In this document: positions 44,055 to 52,619 of the stretch, piece after piece
Layout: every line of letters starts with the position of its first letter
How positions within the stretch are numbered: position 1 is the first letter of the stretch
Assembly (NCBI RefSeq): GCF_004364435.1
Contig: NZ_SOCT01000007.1
Location: forward strand, 124,001 to 188,000
Length of the DNA stretch: 64,000 nt
Reading direction: 5' to 3'
Origin: Pseudomonas sp. LP_7_YM
GTDB lineage: Bacteria; Pseudomonadota; Gammaproteobacteria; Pseudomonadales; Pseudomonadaceae
Program-made: the position numbers and the translations under genes
The notes under the pieces: generated by a model
Seen by the model: only the letters and a program-made list of their open reading frames with translations
Databases searched by the model: none
What the model was told of the DNA's origin: nothing

Positions 44055-44396
44055 ATGAGTCAAAATGCCGCAAGGGAGGTCAAGGATGTACACCGATGTA
44101 GCAAAATTCTCAGTGATCCGTTCGTCGAGAACTTCAATATGGACCTGGCTCAGCCACAGTCGCGCTCGGTAAGGCTCAACGGCCTGGCTACCTGTTTGCG
44201 CCTGGAGGGGGTCTACTGGAATATCCTGTCGGAGATCGCAAGTTGTAATAGTTGTTCGATTAATGCGGTTTTGTCCTACGTTGATCGAGAAGTGCACCTG
44301 CGTTACGGCGGTGTGAAGAATTTCAGCGGGTTGATTCGTGTGGTGTGCGTCACGCACCTTTTGAAGGCCGAAGGCTTTCGACTCTCGTCTGCCTGA
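44055..44396 (+). CDS. Ribbon-helix-helix domain protein (RHH_4 type)
   Basis: A 113-residue protein with a central block SRSVRLNGLATCLRLEGVYW (~38-57), then LSEIASCNSCSINAVLSYVDREV and GGVKNFSGLIRVVCVTHL, the pattern of the RHH_4 family. Such proteins are presumed DNA binders, although targets are not established to my knowledge. The start at 44055 follows AAGGGGG. It stands alone between dps and aspS. Base composition is more A/T-rich than neighbours at its 5' end. Confidence 0.8.
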   Translation: MSQNAAREVKDVHRCSKILSDPFVENFNMDLAQPQSRSVRLNGLATCLRLEGVYWNILSEIASCNSCSINAVLSYVDREVHLRYGGVKNFSGLIRVVCVTHLLKAEGFRLSSA

Positions 44397-44675
44397 ACTC
44401 GAAGGCGCTCATTCTTGCGGGTACGCGAACGGCGGGCCCGTGTAACACGGCGGTCGTCCGGGAGCGGGAAATACCCGCTGCGGGCGACTTCTTCATCCCT
44501 GGCGCCCGGTGCGGCTGCACAGCCTTGATTAACCCTATATAATCCCCCGCCTAACTATGGAGCGCAGGAACTGACCGTCGGGTTGAACTGCACGCCAAGG
44601 CTCCTGCACCATTGCGCACTGGCGACGGGCGAGAGCTCCACTGAATTCCGAATTAAGAGAAGTGAATACACGATC

Positions 44676-46451
44676 ATGATGCGCAGCCATTATTGCGGCC
44701 AACTGAACGAAAGCCTGGAAGGTCAGGAAATTACCCTTTGCGGATGGGTCCACCGCCGTCGTGATCACGGGGGTGTGATTTTCCTCGACATACGCGATCG
44801 TGAGGGTTTGGCTCAAGTGGTCTTCGATCCGGATCGCGCTGATACTTTTGCCATTGCTGACCGTGTCCGCAGTGAATACGTCGTCAAACTGACCGGCAAG
44901 GTCCGCGCTCGCCCGGCTGGCGCCGTCAACCCGAACATGGCTTCTGGTGCCATTGAGGTCCTGGGTTATGAACTCGAAGTCCTGAACGAGTCGGAAACTC
45001 CGCCGTTCCCTTTGAACGAATACTCCGACGTTGGTGAAGAAACGCGCCTGCGCTATCGCTTCATCGATCTGCGTCGTCCTGAAATGGCCGAGAAGCTGCG
45101 TTTGCGCTCGCGCATCACTTCCAGCATCCGTGGCTTCCTGGATGGCCACGGTTTCCTTGATGTCGAAACCCCGATCCTGACTCGGGCCACCCCGGAAGGT
45201 GCTCGCGACTATCTGGTACCGAGCCGTACGCATGCAGGCAGTTTCTTCGCTCTGCCGCAGTCACCTCAACTGTTCAAGCAGCTGTTGATGGTTGCCGGTT
45301 TTGACCGCTATTACCAGATTGCCAAATGCTTCCGGGATGAAGACCTGCGTGCCGACCGTCAGCCTGAATTCACTCAGATCGACATCGAGACCAGCTTCCT
45401 TAACGAATCCGACATCATGGGTCTCACCGAGAGCATGATTCGCAAGCTGTTCAAGGAAGTTCTGGACCTGGAGTTCGGCGACTTCCCGCACATGACCTTC
45501 GAAGAAGCCATGCGCCGTTACGGGTCCGACAAGCCAGACCTGCGCAACCCTCTGGAACTGGTAGACGTCGCCGACCAGCTCAAGGACGTGGAATTCAAGG
45601 TATTCAGTGGCCCGGCCAATGATCCTAAATGCCGTGTGACTGCATTGCGCGTTCCGGGCGGCGCGAGCATGCCTCGCAGCAAGATCGACGACTACACCAA
45701 GTTCGTCGGCATCTACGGCGCCAGAGGGCTGGCCTACATAAAGGTCAACGAGCGCACCAAAGGCGTCGAAGGCCTGCAGTCGCCTATCGTCAAGAACATT
45801 CCGGAAGCCAACCTGAACGTGATCCTGGATCGCGTTGGTGCAGTGGACGGCGATATCGTGTTCTTCGGTGCCGACAAGTTCAAGGTCGTCAGCGAAGCGC
45901 TGGGTGCGCTGCGTATCAAGCTCGGTCACGATCTCAATCTGCTTACCTGTGAGTGGGCGCCGATGTGGGTTGTTGACTTCCCGATGTTCGAAGAGAACGA
46001 GGACGGCAGCTTCACCGCATTGCACCATCCGTTCACGGCACCCAAGTGCTCGCCCGAAGAACTGGAAGCCAACCCGGCTACCGCTTTGTCGCGCGCTTAC
46101 GACATGGTTTTGAACGGCACTGAGCTGGGGGGCGGTTCGATCCGTATCCACCGCAAGGAAATGCAGCAGGCGGTATTCCGTCTGTTGGGCATCTCCGAAG
46201 GTGAGCAACAGGAGAAATTCGGCTTCCTGCTTGATGCCCTGAAGTATGGTGCGCCGCCGCACGGCGGTCTGGCATTCGGTCTGGACCGTCTGGTCATGCT
46301 GATGACGGGTGCTCAGTCGATTCGCGAAGTCATTGCCTTCCCGAAAACCCAGAGCGCTGCGGACGTCATGACTCAGGCGCCGGGACTGGTCGATGCCAAG
46401 CAGCTGCGCGAATTGCACATTCGCCTGCGTGAAACGCCGAAGGCCGAGTAA
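44676..46451 (+). CDS. aspS: Aspartyl-tRNA synthetase
   Basis: Class IIb synthetase of bacterial type with the GAD insertion; charges tRNA-Asp and, in pseudomonads, probably also tRNA-Asn (non-discriminating type that works with GatCAB). The 591-residue start MMRSHYCGQLNES matches Pseudomonas AspRS. The N-terminal OB fold has CGWVHRRRDHGGVIFLD; motif 2 FRDEDLRADRQPEFTQID; motif 3 GLAFGLDRLVMLM. An upstream 31-residue extension was rejected. Confidence 0.97.
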   Translation: MMRSHYCGQLNESLEGQEITLCGWVHRRRDHGGVIFLDIRDREGLAQVVFDPDRADTFAIADRVRSEYVVKLTGKVRARPAGAVNPNMASGAIEVLGYELEVLNESETPPFPLNEYSDVGEETRLRYRFIDLRRPEMAEKLRLRSRITSSIRGFLDGHGFLDVETPILTRATPEGARDYLVPSRTHAGSFFALPQSPQLFKQLLMVAGFDRYYQIAKCFRDEDLRADRQPEFTQIDIETSFLNESDIMGLTESMIRKLFKEVLDLEFGDFPHMTFEEAMRRYGSDKPDLRNPLELVDVADQLKDVEFKVFSGPANDPKCRVTALRVPGGASMPRSKIDDYTKFVGIYGARGLAYIKVNERTKGVEGLQSPIVKNIPEANLNVILDRVGAVDGDIVFFGADKFKVVSEALGALRIKLGHDLNLLTCEWAPMWVVDFPMFEENEDGSFTALHHPFTAPKCSPEELEANPATALSRAYDMVLNGTELGGGSIRIHRKEMQQAVFRLLGISEGEQQEKFGFLLDALKYGAPPHGGLAFGLDRLVMLMTGAQSIREVIAFPKTQSAADVMTQAPGLVDAKQLRELHIRLRETPKAE

Positions 46452-46469
46452 TACAGCTTTTGCGCAAAG

Positions 46470-46494
46470 GGGGCAGGGCGATTCGCTCTGCCCC
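46470..46494 (+). terminator. aspS terminator
   Basis: GGGGCAG..CTGCCCC stem with inner GCG/CGC pairing, 18 bases after the aspS stop; only TTC follows, so efficiency may be modest. Confidence 0.65.
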
Positions 46495-46580
46495 TTCATC
46501 TGGCCGAGTAAAGATTCGAGTGAAGCGTTACGGTCTATTGATCGAGCGTGACGTGCGTGTTTCAAAGTTTGGAGCGTGTT

Positions 46581-47327
46581 ATGGCTGGTCATTCCAAGTG
46601 GGCGAACATCAAGCATCGCAAAGAGCGTCAGGATGCCAAGAAGGGCAAGATTTTCACCAAGTGGATTCGTGAGCTGACCGTCGCTGCCCGCCAGGGTGGC
46701 GGTGATCCTGCATCGAATCCGCGCTTGCGTCTGGCTCAGGACAAGGCGCTTGCTGCGAACATGAGCCGCGACATCATCGACCGGGCCATTGCTCGCGGTG
46801 CGGGTGCCGCCGATGCCGACGATATGGTCGAGCTGGGCTATGAAGGTTATGGCCCTGGGGGCGTGGCGGTCATGGTCGAGGCGATGACGGATAACCGCAA
46901 TCGCACTGCAGCTGCCATTCGCCATGCGTTCAGCAAGTGTGGCGGCAACCTGGGGACCGATGGGTCGGTATCGTATCTGTTCGAGCGCAGGGGGCAGATA
47001 TCCTTCGCGACCGGCACTGATGAAGACGCACTCATGGAAGCGGCAATGGAGGCGGATGCCGATGATGTCGTGACCCATGAAGATGGGTCCATCGACGTCT
47101 TTACATCGTTCGCCGGTTTCTATGCCGTGCGCAATGCCTTGGAACTTGCAGGTTTCAAGGCGGCGGACGCGGAAATTGTCATGCAGCCCACCACCAGTGC
47201 CGTGCTTGATCTTGAGATGGCGGAAAAGGTACTCAAGCTGATCGATATGCTCGAGGACCTGGATGACGTACAAAACGTTTATTCCAATGCGGATATCCCG
47301 GATGAGGTGATGGAGCAGCTTGGCTGA
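46581..47327 (+). CDS. yebC: YebC/PmpR-family protein
   Basis: A 248-residue protein of the YebC/TACO1 family. Members have been described as DNA-binding regulators (PmpR in P. aeruginosa) and as helpers of ribosomes at polyproline stretches. The N terminus MAGHSKWANIKHRKERQDAK and GGNLGTDGSVSYLFERRGQI are signatures. It lies between aspS and ruvC, the conserved order, and probably shares the ruv transcript. Confidence 0.95.
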   Translation: MAGHSKWANIKHRKERQDAKKGKIFTKWIRELTVAARQGGGDPASNPRLRLAQDKALAANMSRDIIDRAIARGAGAADADDMVELGYEGYGPGGVAVMVEAMTDNRNRTAAAIRHAFSKCGGNLGTDGSVSYLFERRGQISFATGTDEDALMEAAMEADADDVVTHEDGSIDVFTSFAGFYAVRNALELAGFKAADAEIVMQPTTSAVLDLEMAEKVLKLIDMLEDLDDVQNVYSNADIPDEVMEQLG

Positions 47328-47453
47328 CACTCATTCTCGTCAGGACCTGAGGCCGGGGGTACGAAGCGCTGATTCGATCAGCGCTATCGGCCTCCGGCTT
47401 CTGCCTTTATGCTGCGTTCAATTGTGCGCGTCACTTCTCAAGCTGCAGGCGTT

Positions 47454-47978
47454 ATGACTCTTATTTTAGGTATCGACCCCGGTTCGCGAATTACCGGCTT
47501 TGGCGTTGTACGCGACACCGGGCGTGGTTGCGAATACGTGGCCTCGGGTTGTATTCGCACCGGCAGCGGTTTGTTGCATGAACGGTTGCAGATTGTCTAT
47601 CGCGGTGTGCGCGAGGTGATCCAGACTTACGGCCCGGTGACCATGGGGATCGAGAAAGTGTTCATGGCGCGTAACCCAGATTCGGCGCTCAAGCTGGGTC
47701 AGGCGCGAGGCGCAGCGATCGTCGCAGGTGCGGAAGAAAGTCTGGAGATCGCAGAGTACACAGCGACGCAAGTCAAGCAGGCTGTCGCGGGAACGGGCGG
47801 GGCGAACAAGGATCAGGTGATGATGATGGTCATGCACCTTCTTAAGTTGACCAAGAAGCCGCAGATCGACGCCTCTGACGCACTGGCAATTGCCTTGTGT
47901 CACGCTCATACCCGCTCCAGTCTGATTCCCCACGGTCTGACGACTGCGCGCAGCCGTGGTGGTCGCCTGCGGCTCTGA
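47454..47978 (+). CDS. ruvC: Holliday junction resolvase RuvC
   Basis: Dimeric endonuclease that resolves Holliday junctions with RuvAB. The 174-residue protein begins LILGIDPGSRITGFGVV with the first catalytic Asp, has the Glu in GIEKVFMARNPDSALKLGQARG and the final Asp pair in IDASDALAIALCHAH. Start 47454 is chosen for the family N terminus; an in-frame ATG at 47409 adds 15 unrelated residues. Confidence 0.96.
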   Translation: MTLILGIDPGSRITGFGVVRDTGRGCEYVASGCIRTGSGLLHERLQIVYRGVREVIQTYGPVTMGIEKVFMARNPDSALKLGQARGAAIVAGAEESLEIAEYTATQVKQAVAGTGGANKDQVMMMVMHLLKLTKKPQIDASDALAIALCHAHTRSSLIPHGLTTARSRGGRLRL

Positions 47979-48093
47979 TAGCATCATTCGCTTATAAGTT
48001 TTCACTTGCAGCTCATGTGAGTCCTGCAAACATGGCGACCAGGGTTTTGACCGTGTTTCTGGCAGTGCCAGGTTATTTGAAAGGATCTGATAC

Positions 48094-48702
48094 GTGATTG
48101 GACGTTTGCGCGGTGCGCTGGTCGAAAAGCAGCCTCCGTACCTGGTGCTCGATGTCAATGGTGTGGGCTATGAGATAGAAGTCCCCATGACAACGCTTTA
48201 TCGCCTGCCACACTTGGGCGAGGCGGTGACTCTGCACACTCATCTGGTGGTTAGGGAAGACGCGCATCTGCTGTTCGGCTTCTACGAGAAGCGTGACCGC
48301 CAGATGTTTCGCGAGCTGATCCGTCTCAACGGGGTCGGACCCAAGCTGGCGCTGGCGCTGATGTCTACGCTGGAAGTCGATGAACTGGTGCGCTGCGTTC
48401 AGGCGCAGGACACTTCGGCGCTGACGCGCGTACCGGGCGTCGGCAAAAAGACCGCAGAACGTCTGTTGGTCGAACTCAAGGACCGGTTCAAGGCCTGGGA
48501 CGCGCTGCCCGGCACATTTGCGCTGGTTTCCGAAGGTCCGGGTGGCGCGGTGCCAGTGGCGACTGCCGAGGACGACGCGGTCAGTGCACTGATCTCCCTG
48601 GGCTATAAACCTCAGGAGGCCAGCAAGGCTGTAACCGCCATAAAAGACAAGAATTTGAGCAGTGAAGATCTGATTCGCCGCGCACTCAAGGGGATGATGT
48701 AA
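48094..48702 (+). CDS. ruvA: Holliday junction DNA helicase subunit RuvA
   Basis: Tetrameric junction-binding protein that loads RuvB. The 202-residue protein starts MIGRLRGALVEKQPPYLVLD from a GTG codon 9 bases after AAAGGA. Two helix-hairpin-helix motifs (LNGVGPKLALALM; VPGVGKKTAERLLVEL) and the C-terminal RuvB-binding domain (ALISLGYKPQEASKAV) are present. The stop abuts the ruvB start. Confidence 0.97.
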   Translation: MIGRLRGALVEKQPPYLVLDVNGVGYEIEVPMTTLYRLPHLGEAVTLHTHLVVREDAHLLFGFYEKRDRQMFRELIRLNGVGPKLALALMSTLEVDELVRCVQAQDTSALTRVPGVGKKTAERLLVELKDRFKAWDALPGTFALVSEGPGGAVPVATAEDDAVSALISLGYKPQEASKAVTAIKDKNLSSEDLIRRALKGMM

Positions 48703-49758
48703 GTGATCGAAGCCGACCGCCTGATCGCCGCTACCGGCCGCGACCGTGACGAGCAACTGGATCGAGCCATCCGGCCGTTGAGTCTTGCGGACTACATCGG
48801 CCAGCCTCCCGTCCGGGAGCAGATGGAGCTGTTCATCCAGGCCGCTCGCGGGCGCAACGAAGCGCTTGACCACACGCTGATCTTCGGCCCACCGGGGCTG
48901 GGTAAAACGACGCTGGCCAACATCATCGCGCAAGAGATGTCGGTTTCGATCAAGAGTACCTCGGGGCCGGTGCTTGAACGTCCCGGTGATCTGGCGGCGA
49001 TTCTGACCAATCTCGAGCCCCACGACGTGCTGTTTATCGATGAGATTCACCGCCTCTCGCCCATTGTCGAAGAAGTGCTGTATCCGGCCATGGAAGATTT
49101 CCAACTGGACATCATGATCGGCGAAGGTCCTGCCGCTCGCTCGATCAAGCTGGATTTGCCTCCGTTCACGCTTGTCGGCGCCACGACCCGGGCGGGGATG
49201 CTGACCAATCCGCTGCGTGACCGCTTCGGTATCGTGCAACGCCTTGAGTTCTACAGTACCGCCGATCTGGCGACCATCGTGTCGCGTTCGGCCGGGATCC
49301 TGGGACTGCACATCGAAGATCAAGGGGCTTTCGAGATCGCCCGTCGTGCGCGGGGTACGCCGCGTATCGCCAACCGCCTGTTGCGTCGGGTGCGGGATTT
49401 TGCCGAGGTTCGTGCCAATGGTCAGATCACCAAGCCTATCGCCGATCTGGCGCTGAATCTGCTGAATGTCGATGAGCGTGGGTTTGACCATCAGGACCGG
49501 CGATTGCTGCTGACCATGATCGAGAAGTTCGACGGGGGCCCTGTAGGGGTGGACAACCTTGCGGCGGCGATCAGCGAAGAGCGCCACACCATCGAGGATG
49601 TGCTCGAGCCCTATTTGATTCAGCAAGGCTATATGATGCGCACACCTCGTGGCCGCATGGTGACGCGGCATGCGTATCTGCATTTCGGCCTCAACATTCC
49701 GTCTCGAATGGGCGAACGGTCGATTCCTGATGAATTGATTGATGGTGCTGACGAATAA
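48703..49758 (+). CDS. ruvB: Holliday junction DNA helicase motor RuvB
   Basis: AAA+ hexameric motor of branch migration. The 351-residue protein has Walker A GPPGLGKTTLA (~66-76), Walker B LFIDEIHRLS, sensor GATTRAGMLTNPLRDRFG and the winged-helix C terminus (YLIQQGYMMRTPRGRMVT). The GTG start directly follows the ruvA stop with no gap. Confidence 0.97.
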   Translation: MIEADRLIAATGRDRDEQLDRAIRPLSLADYIGQPPVREQMELFIQAARGRNEALDHTLIFGPPGLGKTTLANIIAQEMSVSIKSTSGPVLERPGDLAAILTNLEPHDVLFIDEIHRLSPIVEEVLYPAMEDFQLDIMIGEGPAARSIKLDLPPFTLVGATTRAGMLTNPLRDRFGIVQRLEFYSTADLATIVSRSAGILGLHIEDQGAFEIARRARGTPRIANRLLRRVRDFAEVRANGQITKPIADLALNLLNVDERGFDHQDRRLLLTMIEKFDGGPVGVDNLAAAISEERHTIEDVLEPYLIQQGYMMRTPRGRMVTRHAYLHFGLNIPSRMGERSIPDELIDGADE

Positions 49759-49893
49759 CGGCGAATTGATCGATTTATTCGGCGGTTTGGTGGTCTGACG
49801 GGCAGTCACCGCATTCAGTCTTGCGTCTGACATTAGAAACGATGAAAAACAGTTGCCTGCCGGATTGGCAACCTGAGGAGTAAGCACTAGAGT

Positions 49894-50364
49894 ATGCGCG
49901 CGCAAAACGGGGGTCAGTCGTTCGCACATCGGTGTCGCGTTTACTACGAAGACACCGATGCTGGCGGCATCGTTTACTACGTCAATTATCTGAAATTCAT
50001 GGAGCGGGCTCGGACCGAGCGGCTGCGGGAGTTGGGCTTTGCTCAATCTGCGATGGCCGGGAACGAGAACCTGTTGTTCGTCGTGCATTCCAGCGAGGCC
50101 CGCTATCACAAGCCAGCGCGACTGGACGACGAACTTCTGGTTAGCGCCGAAGTGACCGAATTGAACCGTGCCAGCCTGCGCTTCCAGCAACAGGTCAGGC
50201 GGGCTGCGGATAATGTGCTGCTCTGTGAGGGGCAGTTTTTGGTGGCGTGTGTGCGCGCCGATAGTTTGAAACCCCGGGCCATTCCCGAAACTCTGCGCAC
50301 GGCCTTCGCCGACCAGAGTGGCGCGGGTACACATTCAGAGCAGGAGATACAGCGTGGAAGCTAA
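49894..50364 (+). CDS. ybgC: Acyl-CoA thioesterase YbgC of the Tol-Pal cluster
   Basis: A 156-residue hot-dog-fold thioesterase, first gene of the tol-pal operon and linked to phospholipid metabolism. The catalytic motif is YYEDTDAGGIVYYVNYLKF (~18-36) with its Asp. The last 11 bases overlap the tolQ start. It begins 135 bases after ruvB. Confidence 0.94.
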   Translation: MRAQNGGQSFAHRCRVYYEDTDAGGIVYYVNYLKFMERARTERLRELGFAQSAMAGNENLLFVVHSSEARYHKPARLDDELLVSAEVTELNRASLRFQQQVRRAADNVLLCEGQFLVACVRADSLKPRAIPETLRTAFADQSGAGTHSEQEIQRGS

Positions 50365-51049
50365 CGTCGTCGACCATACCTCCATGTGGAGTTTGGTCAG
50401 CAATGCCAGCGTGGTGGTTCAGTTGGTGATGCTGATCCTGGTGGCCGCATCGGTCACCTCGTGGATCATGATTTTTCAGCGCAGCGCCATGCTGCGCGCC
50501 GGGCGCCGTGCGCTGGACAGTTTCGAGGAGCGCTTCTGGTCGGGTATCGACCTGTCCAAGCTGTATCGTCAGGCTGGCAGCAACCCTGACCCGGATTCGG
50601 GCGTGGAGCAGATCTTCCGTGCCGGGTTCAAGGAGTTTTCACGCCTGCGCCAACAGCCAGGTGTAGACCCTGATGCCGTGATGGAAGGTGTCGCGCGTGC
50701 CATGCGCGTGGCAATCTCCCGTGAGGAAGAGAAGCTCGAACAGAGCTTGCCGTTCCTGGCAACCGTAGGCTCCACCAGCCCGTATGTCGGTCTGTTCGGT
50801 ACGGTATGGGGGATCATGAACTCCTTCCGTGGCCTGGCCACTGCACAACAAGCCACTCTTGCCACCGTTGCACCGGGTATCGCCGAAGCACTGATCGCTA
50901 CCGCCATCGGTCTGTTCGCAGCAATCCCTGCAGTAATTGCCTACAACCGTTTCGCCGCTCGCGGCGAGAGCCTGATCGGCCGTTACTACACATTCGCCGA
51001 CGAGTTCCAGGCCATCCTGCACCGTAAAGTGCACACCAGCGAAGAATAA
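50354..51049 (+). CDS. tolQ: Tol-Pal system protein TolQ
   Basis: Inner-membrane proton-channel subunit of the TolQRA motor that constricts the outer membrane at division; ExbB/MotA-like. The 231-residue protein has three membrane helices (about 15-36, 137-160, 170-195) with TVGSTSPYVGLFGTVWGIM in the second. The start is a GTG after CAGGAG within the ybgC end; the upstream ATG at 50318 does not match TolQ. Confidence 0.96.
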   Translation: MEANVVDHTSMWSLVSNASVVVQLVMLILVAASVTSWIMIFQRSAMLRAGRRALDSFEERFWSGIDLSKLYRQAGSNPDPDSGVEQIFRAGFKEFSRLRQQPGVDPDAVMEGVARAMRVAISREEEKLEQSLPFLATVGSTSPYVGLFGTVWGIMNSFRGLATAQQATLATVAPGIAEALIATAIGLFAAIPAVIAYNRFAARGESLIGRYYTFADEFQAILHRKVHTSEE

Positions 51050-51063
51050 GCAGGTATTTCCCA

Positions 51064-51528
51064 ATGGCTTTAATCGCTCGCGGTCGACGCGCCAAACGCA
51101 AGCCGGTCGCCGAAATGAACGTGGTGCCTTACATCGACGTGATGTTGGTGCTGCTGGTCATCTTCATGGTGACGGCTCCGATGATTAACCAGGGCGTGAA
51201 AGTGGATCTGCCCAAGGTCTCCAGCGAGGCCTTGCCGCAGGACAACAACAATCAAGTCCTGACCATTTCGATCAAGGCTGACAAGACCTATTACTGGAAC
51301 CTTGGCAGCGAAGTCGATACCGACAAACAGATGGACAAGGCCATGACCTTGCCGCAACTGACCAGCGCCGTGACCAAGATCATTGCCGCCGGTCGTGATG
51401 CTGGCAAGCAGACCCAAGTGTTCATCCGTGGCGACAAAACCGTGGACTACGGTGCCGTGATGGGCACCATGGGCGGGTTGCAGAAGGCCGGAGTCGGGAA
51501 CGTTGGTCTGATTACCGAGGCACCCTGA
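51064..51528 (+). CDS. tolR: Tol-Pal system protein TolR
   Basis: ExbD-like stator partner of TolQ. The 154-residue protein has one membrane helix carrying the essential Asp (VVPYIDVMLVLLVIFMVTA, ~20-38) and a periplasmic domain ending YGAVMGTMGGLQKAGV. The stop overlaps the tolA start by one base. Confidence 0.96.
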   Translation: MALIARGRRAKRKPVAEMNVVPYIDVMLVLLVIFMVTAPMINQGVKVDLPKVSSEALPQDNNNQVLTISIKADKTYYWNLGSEVDTDKQMDKAMTLPQLTSAVTKIIAAGRDAGKQTQVFIRGDKTVDYGAVMGTMGGLQKAGVGNVGLITEAP

Positions 51529-52619
51529 TGCAGCCGATTCGAGAGCCGTCAGCCTCGGAAAGCTACTTCTGGCCCTCGGTCTGGGCTGTGGCATTGCATG
51601 TTCTGATTTTCGGTTTGTTGTTCGTCAGCTTTGCGATGACGCCGGAGTTGCCTGAAGCCAAGCCGATTGTGCAGGCCACGCTTTATCAGCTGAAGTCGAA
51701 AAGCCAGGCGACGACCCAGACCAACCAGAAGCTTGCTGGCGAGGCAAAGAAATCCGCTGCGCGGCAAACAGAAGTCGAGCAGATGGAGCAGAAAAAAGTT
51801 GAGCAGGAAGCCATAAAAGCGGCGGAACAAAAGAAAGCCGATGCCGCTCAAAAGGCCGAGGATCAAAAGGCTGAGGAAGCGAAGAAAGCGGAAGACGCCA
51901 AAAAGGCCGATGACGCAAAGAAAGCTGCCGATGATGCAAAGAAGGCCGAGGCCAAAAAAGCGGATGACGCCAAGAAAACCGCTGAAGAGAAACAATTGGC
52001 TGATATAGCCAAGAAGAAAGCTGAAGACGACGCGAAGAAAAAAGCCGAGGAAGACGCCAAGCGCGCCGCTACCGAAGAAGCCAAGAAAAAGGCTGCCGAG
52101 GATGCGAAGAAGCAGGCTGCTGACGACGCGAAGAAAAAAGCTGCCGAAGACGCGAAGAAAAAAGCGGCTGAGGATGCCAAGAAGAAAGCTGCAGACGACA
52201 CCAAGAAGAAAGCCCAGGATGCTGCCCGTAAATCGGCGGAAGAGAAGAAGGCGCAAGCACTGGCTGACCTGCTCTCCGACAAGCCCGAACGCCAGCAGGC
52301 GCTGGCCGATGAGAAGGGTGATGAGGTCGCTGGCAGCTTTGATGACTTGATTCGCTCGCGAGCTGCAGAAGGCTGGGCACGTCCTCCTTCAGCGCGCAAA
52401 GGCATGACCGTCGTGTTGCAGATCGCCATGTTGCCGGACGGAACCGTTACTTCGGTGAATGTCAGCAAGTCCAGCGGCGATGGCCCTTTCGACAGTTCGG
52501 CAGTAGCAGCGGTCAAGAATATTGGTCGTTTGACAGAGATGCAGGGGCTGAAACCTTCGGATTTTGCGCCTTACCGTTCATTCAAGATGACATTCACACC
52601 TGAGGATCTAGCCTTGTGA
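51528..52619 (+). CDS. tolA: Tol-Pal system protein TolA
   Basis: Energised linker between the TolQR motor and Pal/TolB in the outer membrane. The 363-residue protein has an N-terminal anchor (about 14-36), a long Ala/Lys/Asp/Glu-rich helical domain (about 50-250) built from imperfect KKAxxDA units, and a C-terminal TonB-like domain (about 270-363). The repeat-rich DNA at 51780-52250 is prone to length variation. tolB overlaps the stop by 4 bases. Confidence 0.95.
   Translation: MQPIREPSASESYFWPSVWAVALHVLIFGLLFVSFAMTPELPEAKPIVQATLYQLKSKSQATTQTNQKLAGEAKKSAARQTEVEQMEQKKVEQEAIKAAEQKKADAAQKAEDQKAEEAKKAEDAKKADDAKKAADDAKKAEAKKADDAKKTAEEKQLADIAKKKAEDDAKKKAEEDAKRAATEEAKKKAAEDAKKQAADDAKKKAAEDAKKKAAEDAKKKAADDTKKKAQDAARKSAEEKKAQALADLLSDKPERQQALADEKGDEVAGSFDDLIRSRAAEGWARPPSARKGMTVVLQIAMLPDGTVTSVNVSKSSGDGPFDSSAVAAVKNIGRLTEMQGLKPSDFAPYRSFKMTFTPEDLAL

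Noticed and set aside
51549..52516. Long minus-strand frames opposite tolA
   Set aside because: They are artefacts of the Ala/Lys/Asp repeat, which is open on both strands (Phe/Ser/Leu-rich mirror sequence).
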